Shown here piece after piece: positions 1 to 7,250 of a DNA stretch of 42,226 nucleotides; position 1 is the first letter of the stretch, and each line of letters starts with the position of its first letter. Where the stretch lies: the NCBI RefSeq assembly GCF_041911615.1, contig NZ_JAYROR010000140.1, positions 1 to 42,226 of the forward strand. Direction: 5' to 3'. Below the pieces are notes generated by a model that saw only the letters and a list, made by a program, of their open reading frames with translations, was not told the DNA's origin and did not search any database. The DNA comes from Zoogloea sp041911615 (GTDB lineage Bacteria; Pseudomonadota; Gammaproteobacteria; Burkholderiales; Rhodocyclaceae). Both the position numbers and the translations under genes were made by a program.

Positions 1-216
1 GCGGCGGTGCTGTTCGACGATCCCCGGGTGGCGCGCTCGGCGCTGGAGGCGGCCCGCCTCGACGCCCGCGATTCGCGCTGGCACCATGCCGCCCGCGCCA
101 CCGGCCGGGCCGACCTGCCGGCCCTCTGGGCGCGCCGCTCGGCCTTTCGCCGCCACGGCGCGCCGCTGCTCATCACCGAAATCTTCCTGCCCGCGATCCG
201 GAGCCTTGCCCCATGA
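1..216 (+). CDS. ubiC: Chorismate--pyruvate lyase UbiC, C-terminal fragment
   Basis: Only the last 71 codons are in the window; the frame is open from base 1 to the stop at 214-216. UbiC removes pyruvate from chorismate to give 4-hydroxybenzoate, the first committed step of ubiquinone synthesis, in the cytoplasm. The C-terminal motif WARRSAFRRHGAPLLITEIF matches the family's conserved tail (RRS-x-F near the end, then a LL(I/V)(T/S)E(I/V)F strand). The stop overlaps the ATG of ubiA (ATGA at 213-216), so the two genes are translationally coupled. The next enzyme uses UbiC's product, which supports the call. The N-terminus and most catalytic residues lie outside the window. Confidence 0.82.
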   Translation, partial: AAVLFDDPRVARSALEAARLDARDSRWHHAARATGRADLPALWARRSAFRRHGAPLLITEIFLPAIRSLAP

Positions 217-1100
217 ACCCGACGATGCCGACCCTCACCCTGCGCGAGCGCATGGCCGAATACGAGAAGCTGATGCGCCTCGACAAGCCCATCGGCATCC
301 TGCTGCTGCTGTGGCCGACCCTGTGGGCGCTGTGGGTGGCGGGCGCGGGCCGGCCGGCGTTGTCGGTGGTGGCGATCTTCGTGGTGGGCACGGTGCTGAT
401 GCGCTCGGCCGGCTGCGTCATCAACGACTACGCCGACAAGGATTTCGACGGCCACGTGGAGCGCACCCGCAACCGTCCGCTGGCCGCCCGGCGGGTCAGT
501 CCGAAGGAGGCGCTGTGGCTGGCCGCGGGGCTGTCGCTGGTGTCCTTCCTGCTGGTGCTGCCGCTCAACACCCTCACCATCCTGATGAGCGTGCCGGCGG
601 TATTCCTGGCCGGCAGCTATCCCTACACCAAGCGCTTCCTGGCGATTCCCCAGGCTTACCTCGGCGTGGCCTTCGGTTTCGGCATCCCGATGGCCTTCGC
701 GGCGCTGCAGGGGGAGATTCCGCCGGTGGCCTGGGCGATGCTGGTGGCCAACGTCTTCTGGGCGGTGGCCTACGATACCGAGTACGCGATGGTGGACCGC
801 CCCGACGACCTGAAGATCGGCATCAAGACTTCAGCGATCACCTTCGGTCGCTTCGACGTGGCGGCGGTGATGCTGTGCTACGCCGCGACGCTGGCGATCC
901 TGGCCTGGGTCGGCGCGCAGACCGGGCGCGGCGCGGCCTTCTTCGGGGGGCTGGCGGTGTCGGTGGGAATCATCGGCTACCACTACACCCTGATCCGCGG
1001 CCGCGATCGGGCGAAGTGCTTCAAGGCCTTCCTGCACAACAACTGGGTCGGCGCGGCGATCTTCACCGGCTGGGTGCTCGATTACCTGATCGTCGGCTGA
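213..1100 (+). CDS. ubiA: 4-hydroxybenzoate polyprenyltransferase UbiA
   Basis: 295 aa, the usual length. This integral inner-membrane prenyltransferase joins 4-hydroxybenzoate to an all-trans polyprenyl diphosphate in ubiquinone synthesis. The first Mg-binding aspartate motif is seen at residues 71-79 (NDYADKDFD), followed by HVERTRNRPL, the hallmark of the UbiA family. The second aspartate motif, YDTEYAMVDRPDD, lies near residue 190. The rest is a chain of about eight or nine hydrophobic helices. The start at 213 gives an ATGA overlap with ubiC. It ends 13 bp before the convergent waaA. A short GAGCGCC/GGCGTTC hairpin lies at 1099-1115, too weak to call a terminator with confidence. Confidence 0.96.
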   Translation: MNPTMPTLTLRERMAEYEKLMRLDKPIGILLLLWPTLWALWVAGAGRPALSVVAIFVVGTVLMRSAGCVINDYADKDFDGHVERTRNRPLAARRVSPKEALWLAAGLSLVSFLLVLPLNTLTILMSVPAVFLAGSYPYTKRFLAIPQAYLGVAFGFGIPMAFAALQGEIPPVAWAMLVANVFWAVAYDTEYAMVDRPDDLKIGIKTSAITFGRFDVAAVMLCYAATLAILAWVGAQTGRGAAFFGGLAVSVGIIGYHYTLIRGRDRAKCFKAFLHNNWVGAAIFTGWVLDYLIVG

Positions 1101-1113
1101 GCGCCTCCGGCGT

Positions 1114-2400
1114 TCAGCTCCGTTGCGGGCGCGACCCCCGCAGCAGCGGGGTGAGGATGTCCATGGTGCGCTCGGTGGCGCCCCGGTGGGACTGGGCGAA
1201 ATCCCGCCCGGCCTGCCCCATGGCGGCGCGACGCGGCGGATTGGCGAGGATCTCGAGGGCCTCCTCGATGGCGTCGTCGATGTCGTCGGCGCGCACCGCG
1301 GCACCCACTTCGATGGCCTGTTCGCAGACCACCTTGAAGTTGAAGGTGTGCGGCCCGACGATCACCGGGCAGCCCACGGTGCTTGCCTCGATGGGGTTCT
1401 GTCCGCCGAGCTTTTCCCACGCGCCGCCGATGATCGCCACGTCGGCGGCGGCGCAGTAGGCGTACATCTCGCCCATCGAGTCGCCCAGCCACACCCGGGT
1501 ATCGGCCATCACCGGCTCGTCCTTCGAGCGCTTCTGCAGGCTGAGCCCGGCGCGCCGGACCAGCTTGGCGACTTCGTCGAAGCGTTGCGGATGGCGCGGC
1601 ACCAGCACCAGCAGCACCTCGGGCGGACACAGCCGCGCGAAGGCGTCGAGCAGCGGTCCTTCCTCGCCCTCGCGGGTGCTGGCGGCCAGCAGCACCTGGC
1701 GTTGCGGCCCGAAACGGTTGCGAAACACCGCGCCCAGCGCCAGCAGCGGGGCCGGCGGGGCGATGTCGAACTTGATGTTGCCGGTGACCATCACGTAGCG
1801 CGCCCCGAGCGCCGTCATGCGCTGGCCGTCGGCCTCCGTCTGCGCGCCGATCGCCGACAGGTGGGCGAACGCCTTGCGCGCCAGCCCGCCGGCCCGGGCG
1901 TAACCCCGCGCCGAACGCGCCGACAGGCGGGCATTGACCATCGCCAGGGGCGTACCGGTCTTGCGGCAAGCCTCGACGAGGTTGGGCCACAGCTCGGTTT
2001 CCATCAGGATGCCGATGCGCGGATGGAAATGCCGCAGGAAGCGTGCCACCGCCCACGGAAAGTCGTAGGGCAGATAGACGCTCTGCACCCGCGGCGCCAG
2101 CGCGCCGAACAGTTCGGCGGCGGTGTCCCGGCCGGTGGGGGTCATGTGGGTGAGCAGCACGCTGTGATCGGGATGGGCGTCGAGGAGCGCGTGCAGCAGC
2201 GGTGCGCAGGCCCGCGTCTCGCCCACCGACACCGCGTGCAGCCAGATCACCGGCCCTTCGAGGACGGTGGCGTACTGGCCGATGCGCTCGCCCACGTGTT
2301 GCAGGTATTCCGGCTGGCGGCGCGCGCGCCACAGCAGCCGCAGGCCCACGAAAGGCGCGGCGAGATACCAGACGGCGGTGTAAAGGCTTCGATGGATCAA
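1114..2400 (-). CDS. waaA: 3-deoxy-D-manno-octulosonic acid (Kdo) transferase WaaA/KdtA
   Basis: Transfers Kdo from CMP-Kdo to lipid IVA at the cytoplasmic face of the inner membrane, starting the LPS inner core. From the TTG at 2400 the protein is 428 aa and begins MIHRSLYTAVWYLAAPF, a typical WaaA membrane anchor. It is followed by the GT30 acceptor domain motifs GERIGQY and WLHAVSVGETRA and the C-terminal GGAWEKLGGQNPIE motif that contacts the CMP moiety. The ATG at 2454 would add 18 residues with no ribosome binding site and no family similarity that I recognise. A TATACT hexamer (minus strand, 2430-2435) also lies between the two starts, so I prefer TTG. It is divergent from the epimerase gene at 2568. 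Confidence 0.9.
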   Translation of the reverse strand: MIHRSLYTAVWYLAAPFVGLRLLWRARRQPEYLQHVGERIGQYATVLEGPVIWLHAVSVGETRACAPLLHALLDAHPDHSVLLTHMTPTGRDTAAELFGALAPRVQSVYLPYDFPWAVARFLRHFHPRIGILMETELWPNLVEACRKTGTPLAMVNARLSARSARGYARAGGLARKAFAHLSAIGAQTEADGQRMTALGARYVMVTGNIKFDIAPPAPLLALGAVFRNRFGPQRQVLLAASTREGEEGPLLDAFARLCPPEVLLVLVPRHPQRFDEVAKLVRRAGLSLQKRSKDEPVMADTRVWLGDSMGEMYAYCAAADVAIIGGAWEKLGGQNPIEASTVGCPVIVGPHTFNFKVVCEQAIEVGAAVRADDIDDAIEEALEILANPPRRAAMGQAGRDFAQSHRGATERTMDILTPLLRGSRPQRS

Positions 2401-2567
2401 GGGGATAGGCCGTTGCGCGATGTCGGGGAGTATACCGGGCGTTGCAGATGGCACGACACGCCGTGTGTCGCCGATTTACGGTGTCATGTGCACGTGCGAA
2501 AATGCCGGGCTGACGGTTTCGCCCAGCCGGCGTGCCTGCCCACCAACCCGCATCGTCTCTCACGAAC

Positions 2568-3575
2568 ATGAAAATTCTCGTTACCGGCGCTGCCGGCTTC
2601 ATCGGCTCGCATACCAGCCTGCTCCTCCTGGCGCGGGGCGACACCGTCGTCGGCCTCGACAACCTCAACGACTACTACGACGTCCAGCTCAAGCTGGATC
2701 GCCTGGCCCGCCTCACGCCCCACGAGAACTTCCGTTTCGTGAAGCTCGACGTGGCCGACCGCGAGGGCATGGAAAAGCTCTTCGCCGAAGAGAAGTTCGA
2801 CAAGGTCATCCACCTGGCCGCCCAGGCCGGCGTGCGTTACTCGCTGGTCAATCCCCACGCCTACATCGAGAGCAACATCGCCGGCTTCATGAACATCCTC
2901 GAGGGCTGCCGCCACAACAAGGTGCAGCACCTTGTTTATGCCTCCAGCTCCAGCGTGTATGGCGGCAACACCAAGATGCCGTTCGCCGAGTGCGACAGCG
3001 TCGACCACCCGGTGAGCATGTACGCCGCGACCAAGAAGGCCAACGAGCTGATGGCCCACACCTACAGCCATCTGTTCGGCCTGCCCACCACCGGCCTGCG
3101 CTTCTTCACCGTGTATGGCCCGTGGGGTCGTCCGGACATGGCGCTGTTCCTGTTCACCAAGGCGATCCTCGAAGGCCGCCCCATCGACGTGTTCAACCAC
3201 GGCAAGATGAAGCGCGACTTCACCTTCGTGGACGACATCGTCCAGGGCGTCATCAAGACCCTCGACCACACCGCCGAGCCGGATGCCACCTACGACGCCG
3301 ACGCGCCGAACCCGAGCACCAGCAACGCGCCCTTCCGCGTGTTCAACATCGGCAACAACAACCCGGTCGAGTTGATGAGCTTCATCGAGGCCATCGAGAA
3401 CGCCGTGGGCAAGAAGGCCGAGAAGAACTTCATGCCGCTGCAGGACGGCGACGTGCCGGCCACTTACGCCAACACCGACGCCCTCAACGCCTGGACGGGC
3501 TTTGTGCCGGCGACCCCGGTGCCGGTGGGCATCGGCCGCTTCGTCGAGTGGTACCGGAGCTACTACAAGGTTTGA
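2568..3575 (+). CDS. NAD-dependent nucleotide-sugar epimerase (UDP-glucuronate 4-epimerase type)
   Basis: 335 aa extended short-chain dehydrogenase. The NAD-binding glycine motif GAAGFIGS is at residues 7-14. The catalytic Tyr/Lys are in YAATK (Y152, K156), with the serine cluster ASSSSVYG at 125-132. The sequence NLNDYYDVQLKLDRL, the RYSL motif after the AQAGV strand, and FFTVYGPWGRPDMA are typical of CapI-type UDP-glucuronate 4-epimerases, which make UDP-galacturonate. The start is the ATG of MKILVTG. It opens the plus-strand polysaccharide run, 55 bp before the glycosyltransferase. The substrate is inferred from family resemblance; another UDP-hexose or UDP-uronate is possible. Confidence 0.85.
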   Translation: MKILVTGAAGFIGSHTSLLLLARGDTVVGLDNLNDYYDVQLKLDRLARLTPHENFRFVKLDVADREGMEKLFAEEKFDKVIHLAAQAGVRYSLVNPHAYIESNIAGFMNILEGCRHNKVQHLVYASSSSVYGGNTKMPFAECDSVDHPVSMYAATKKANELMAHTYSHLFGLPTTGLRFFTVYGPWGRPDMALFLFTKAILEGRPIDVFNHGKMKRDFTFVDDIVQGVIKTLDHTAEPDATYDADAPNPSTSNAPFRVFNIGNNNPVELMSFIEAIENAVGKKAEKNFMPLQDGDVPATYANTDALNAWTGFVPATPVPVGIGRFVEWYRSYYKV

Positions 3576-3630
3576 TCGCCGTTGCACCGGGCCGCCGCCG
3601 GCGGCCCGACCTTCCCGGGGCGAGGCGTCG

Positions 3631-4419
3631 ATGGAGCGCCTGACCGTCAGTCTCGTGCTGTTCCGGCCCGACGCCGGGCAGCTGCGCGCCACGCTCGACT
3701 CGCTGGTCGTGGCGAGCCGGGTGGCGGACGTCGCCCCCGATCTGTTCCTCATCGACAACGGTGGCGGCGAGGCGGCGCTGGCCGGTCTGAGCTTTCCCGA
3801 CGACTGGGGCGTGCACGTCATCTCCGGCCACGGCAACGTCGGCTTCGGGTGCGGCCACAACCTGAGCCTCGACGGTGCCGGCGACCAGCACCTGATCCTC
3901 AACCCCGATCTCGAGCTGGCTCCCGACGCCCTCGTCGCGGCGCGTGCGTTCTTCCGCGCGCATCCCGAATGCGGCCTGCTGGCCCCCGCAGTGCGCTGGG
4001 ACGACGGCCGCGTGCAATACCTCTGCAAGCGCGTGCCGACGGTGTTCGATCTGTTCCTGCGCGGCTTTGCCCCGGGCTGGTTGCGTCGCCGTTTCGCCGC
4101 GCGCATGGCCCGCTACGAGATGCAGGACGTGATCGGCGACGCCGTGGTGTGGGATCCGCCGCTGGTGAGTGGCGCCTTCATGTTCTTCCGCACCGACGTG
4201 TTGCGCCGGCTCGGCGGCTTCGATCGCCGCTTCTTCCTCTACTTCGAAGACTACGACCTGTGCCTGCGCGCCGCCCGCGAAACGCGGATCGCATATGTGC
4301 CGACGGTCAAAGTCGTGCATCATGGCGGCCACGCGGCCAAGAAGGGCTTGCGTCATATCCGCATGTTCATGCAGGGTGCCGCCCTGTTCTTCCGATTGCA
4401 CGGCTGGAGATGGTTCTGA
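3631..4419 (+). CDS. Family 2 glycosyltransferase (rhamnosyltransferase-like)
   Basis: 262 aa, a single GT-A domain without membrane helices. Visible motifs are SLVLFRPD (first strand), GNVGFGCGHN (nucleotide-sugar binding), LNPDLEL (a DxD-like NPD motif), SGAFMFFRTDVL and GGFDRRFFLYFEDYDLCLR (acceptor/base region). This motif pattern is that of WbbL/RfbF-type rhamnosyltransferases of O-antigen synthesis; the actual sugar cannot be read from sequence. The ATG at 3631 is preceded by GGGGCGAGG. Its 3' end is 2 bp from, or overlaps, the DNA ligase gene start. It is probably cytoplasmic and peripheral to the inner membrane. Confidence 0.82.
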   Translation: MERLTVSLVLFRPDAGQLRATLDSLVVASRVADVAPDLFLIDNGGGEAALAGLSFPDDWGVHVISGHGNVGFGCGHNLSLDGAGDQHLILNPDLELAPDALVAARAFFRAHPECGLLAPAVRWDDGRVQYLCKRVPTVFDLFLRGFAPGWLRRRFAARMARYEMQDVIGDAVVWDPPLVSGAFMFFRTDVLRRLGGFDRRFFLYFEDYDLCLRAARETRIAYVPTVKVVHHGGHAAKKGLRHIRMFMQGAALFFRLHGWRWF

Positions 4420-4421
4420 CG

Positions 4422-5285
4422 ATGGTTTCGAACGAGCGCCGCGCCTGGCTGCGCGGTGGGCTGTCGGCGTGCGTCCTGGCGGCGCTGCCGGCCTTTGCGG
4501 GCAGTGCGCCGGACGCGCCGCCGCTGCTCCTCGCAGAGGTGCTGCGCGGCGACGTGGACGTGTCGCGCTACTGGGTCAGCGAGAAACTCGACGGTGCCCG
4601 CGCCCTGTGGGACGGCCACAGCCTGCGCTTTCGCAGCGGCCATCCAGTGCCGGCGCCGGCATGGTTCGTAGCCGGCCTTCCGCCCGAGCCGCTGGACGGC
4701 GAGCTGTGGATCGGGCGCGGCGCCTTCGCGCTGTTGTCCGGCACCGTGCGCCGCCACCAGCCCGACGACGCGGCATGGCGGCGGGTGCGCTTCATGGTCT
4801 TCGAACTGCCCGGCGCCGAGGGCGACTTCAGCGAACGACTCGATCGCCTGCAGGCGATCGTGGCCCGCGCCGACGTGCCCTGGCTGCAATGCGTCGAACA
4901 GTTCCGCGTCGCCGACCGGGCTGCGCTGCAGGCCCGCCTCGACGCGGTCGTCGCGGCGGGTGGCGAGGGCTTGATGCTGCATCGGGCCGACGCGCCTTAC
5001 CTCACCGGCCGCAGCGACGTTCTCCTCAAGCTCAAGCCGCTCCTCGACGCCGAAGCCACGGTGCTTGCCCACCTGCCGGGCCGGGGCCGGCTGGCGGGCA
5101 TGATGGGCGCGCTGCAGGTGGAGACCGACCAGGGCGTGCGCTTCCAGCTCGGCACCGGCTTCAGCGACGCCGAGCGCCGCGCCCCGCCGCCGGTGGGCAG
5201 CCGCATCACCTTCGTCTATCGCGATCTGACCCGGGACGGCGTGCCGCGCTTCGCCAGCTTCCTGCGGCCGCGCGTGACATTCTGA
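4422..5285 (+). CDS. Exported ATP-dependent DNA ligase (LigE/LigB-like minimal ligase)
   Basis: 287 aa. Minimal ATP ligase: nucleophile motif I EKLDGAR (K55), LDGELW (motif III region), RFMVFELP (IIIa), GEGLMLHR (IV) and LLKLKP (V), then a C-terminal OB domain ending VGSRITFVYRDLTRDGVPRF. There is no extra DNA-binding domain. The N-terminus is an export signal: ERRAWLRGG followed by a hydrophobic stretch and AFAGSA, predicting a periplasmic enzyme as in the Lig E family. The RR-A-W-L-R arrangement resembles a Tat signal. An alternative ATG at 4410 overlaps the previous stop; I chose 4422 because GGAGA at 4406-4410 can serve it. It is embedded between a glycosyltransferase and an epimerase gene, 5 bp from the latter. 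Its physiological role (nick sealing in imported or extracellular DNA) is inference. Confidence 0.88.
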   Translation: MVSNERRAWLRGGLSACVLAALPAFAGSAPDAPPLLLAEVLRGDVDVSRYWVSEKLDGARALWDGHSLRFRSGHPVPAPAWFVAGLPPEPLDGELWIGRGAFALLSGTVRRHQPDDAAWRRVRFMVFELPGAEGDFSERLDRLQAIVARADVPWLQCVEQFRVADRAALQARLDAVVAAGGEGLMLHRADAPYLTGRSDVLLKLKPLLDAEATVLAHLPGRGRLAGMMGALQVETDQGVRFQLGTGFSDAERRAPPPVGSRITFVYRDLTRDGVPRFASFLRPRVTF

Positions 5286-5290
5286 GCGCC

Positions 5291-6247
5291 ATGACCAGCC
5301 TCGTCACCGGCGGGCGTGGGTTCATCGGCGCGCGGCTCGTGGCCGCCCTGCGCGCCGACGACGTGCGGGTGCGGGTGCTCAGTCGGGCGGCCCCGGCGGG
5401 GCCCGACGACGTCCGCGGCGATCTGTTGAACCCGGCCACCCTCGCCGCGGCCTGCGTGGGCGTCGATACGGTCTTCCACTGCGCCGGCCATGCCCATGCC
5501 TTTGGCGCGCGCAGCGCTGCCGACGCGGACCACCACCGGCGGGTCAACCTCGAAGGCACCCGCGCGCTGGCCGAGGTGGCCGGTCGCGCCGGCGTGCGGC
5601 GGCTGGTCTTCCTGTCCAGCGTCAAAGCAATGGGCGAGCCGGGCGAGGCCTGCATCGACGAGACCTGGCCGGTGCCGCCCACATCGGCCTACGGCCAGGC
5701 CAAGCGCGCCGCCGAGGACGCCCTGCACGCGGCGGGCGAACGCTACGGCATGCACGTGGTGAGCCTGCGGCTGGCGATGGTCTACGGCGCCGGCGGGCGC
5801 GGCAACCTGGAGCGGATGGCGGCGCTGGTCGGACGCGGACTGTTTCCGCCCTTGCCCGAAACCGGCAACCGGCGCTCGCTGGTGCACGTCGCCGATGTCG
5901 TGGCGGCGATGCGCCTGGTGGCGGCGGACAGGCGCGCGGCCGGGCGCAGCTACATCGTCGCCCACCCCCACGCCCATTCCGGACGAGGGTTGTTCGACGC
6001 GCTACGCGCCGCCCAGGGGTTGGCGCCGATCGGCTGGTCGGTGCCGCGGGGCCTGCTCGTCGCGCTGGCCCGTCTCGGCGACGGCGCGGGCTGGCTGGCG
6101 GGGCGCCGGGCGCCCTTCGACAGCGAAGCGCTGTCGCGACTGCTCGACTCGGCCTGCTATGCGCCGACGCGTATCGAACGGGAGCTGGGCTGGCGGGCCC
6201 GGATCGATCTTGCCGATGGATTGCGGGAGATGCGTAATGGCCGCTGA
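5291..6247 (+). CDS. NAD-dependent epimerase/dehydratase, WbpV-like
   Basis: 318 aa extended SDR. The NAD motif GGRGFIG is at residues 7-13, SSVKAMGE at 109-116, and the catalytic YGQAK has Y134 and K138. RRSLVHVADVV follows in the substrate domain. The sequence pattern and position, directly before an undecaprenyl-phosphate GlcNAc-type transferase and a WbpM-like dehydratase, match the wbpV-wbpL-wbpM run of Pseudomonas O-antigen loci. There WbpV acts as a UDP-GlcNAc/GalNAc-type 4-epimerase or reductase; the precise substrate here is inferred. The ATG is 5 bp after the ligase stop. Its end overlaps the next gene by 11 bp, so it is tightly coupled. Confidence 0.83.
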   Translation: MTSLVTGGRGFIGARLVAALRADDVRVRVLSRAAPAGPDDVRGDLLNPATLAAACVGVDTVFHCAGHAHAFGARSAADADHHRRVNLEGTRALAEVAGRAGVRRLVFLSSVKAMGEPGEACIDETWPVPPTSAYGQAKRAAEDALHAAGERYGMHVVSLRLAMVYGAGGRGNLERMAALVGRGLFPPLPETGNRRSLVHVADVVAAMRLVAADRRAAGRSYIVAHPHAHSGRGLFDALRAAQGLAPIGWSVPRGLLVALARLGDGAGWLAGRRAPFDSEALSRLLDSACYAPTRIERELGWRARIDLADGLREMRNGR

Positions 6248-7250
6248 CGCGCTGGTGTGGGTGTCGCTGCTGGCGTTCGGGGTGGCCTGGGGCGTGACCT
6301 GGGTGTGCTGCCAGCCCGGTTCGTGGCTGCATTTTCTCGACCATCCCAACGAGCGCTCGCTGCACGTCACGCCGATTCCGCGCACCGGCGGCGTCGGCGT
6401 GATGGCCGGTGTGCTCGCGACGGGGATTGCGGCGGCACTGGCCTGCGGGCTCGGCAGCGCGGTGCTGGCGGCCCTCGGCGGCGCGCTGGCGCTGGCGGCC
6501 CTGGGGCTCGTCGACGACCGGCGCAGCCTCCCGGCGCGGGTGCGCTTTGCCGCGCAGGCCGTGGCGGCGGGGGGCTTCCTGGCGGTGCTGGCGCCGTCAA
6601 CCGGTACGGCGGTGACGGTGCTCTTCCTCGTCGGTCTGGTGTGGATGGCGAACCTCTACAATTTCATGGACGGCTCGGACGGTCTCGCCGGTGGCATGGC
6701 GCTGATCGGCTTCGCCTGCCTCGGTCTTGCCGCGAACCTGGCCGGCCACGCTGGCCTGGCCTTGGTGTGCGCAGGGATCGCGGCGGCGGCGGCGGGCTTT
6801 CTGTGCTTCAACTTTCATCCGGCGCGGATTTTCATGGGCGACGTCGGCTCGGTGCCGCTGGGCTTCCTGGCCGGCGCGCTGGGACTGGTCGGCCAGCGGG
6901 CCGGCGCGTGGCCGCTGTGGTTTCCGTTGCTGGTGTTCTCGCCGTTCGTTGCCGATGCGACGGTGACGCTGCTGCGTCGGGCGCTGGCCGGCGAGAAAGT
7001 GTGGCAGGCGCATCGCAATCACTTCTATCAACGGGTGGTGCGGATGGGCGTCGGACACCGGCGGACGGCGCTGGCGGCCTACGGGCTGATGGCGGCGGCA
7101 GGGGGCTCGGCGGTTGCTGGATTGTCGCAAGGGTTTTCGCTGCAATGCGGCATGATTACAATGTGGATATTCCTATACGTGATCCTGGGGAGGTGGATTG
7201 ACCGCGCCTGGCGCCGTCACGCCGCAGCTCACGGGCAAACACCTTGCTGA
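6237..7250 (+). CDS. Undecaprenyl-phosphate N-acetylaminosugar-1-phosphate transferase (WbpL/WecA family)
   Basis: 337 aa polytopic inner-membrane protein, about ten hydrophobic segments. It transfers a sugar-1-phosphate from a UDP-sugar to undecaprenyl phosphate, starting O-antigen or exopolysaccharide repeat-unit assembly. Family motifs are HVTPIPRTGG near the N-terminus, LGLVDDR (Mg-binding DD), NLYNFMDGSDGLAGG, HPARIFMGDVGSVPLGF and the cytoplasmic HRNHFYQR loop. The ATG at 6237 has GGGAG 7-8 bp upstream and overlaps the previous gene by 11 bp. Its stop overlaps the TTG start of the next gene (TTGCTGA). Position before a WbpM-like gene supports WbpL over WecA, but the donor sugar is unknown. 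Confidence 0.9.
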   Translation: MAADALVWVSLLAFGVAWGVTWVCCQPGSWLHFLDHPNERSLHVTPIPRTGGVGVMAGVLATGIAAALACGLGSAVLAALGGALALAALGLVDDRRSLPARVRFAAQAVAAGGFLAVLAPSTGTAVTVLFLVGLVWMANLYNFMDGSDGLAGGMALIGFACLGLAANLAGHAGLALVCAGIAAAAAGFLCFNFHPARIFMGDVGSVPLGFLAGALGLVGQRAGAWPLWFPLLVFSPFVADATVTLLRRALAGEKVWQAHRNHFYQRVVRMGVGHRRTALAAYGLMAAAGGSAVAGLSQGFSLQCGMITMWIFLYVILGRWIDRAWRRHAAAHGQTPC

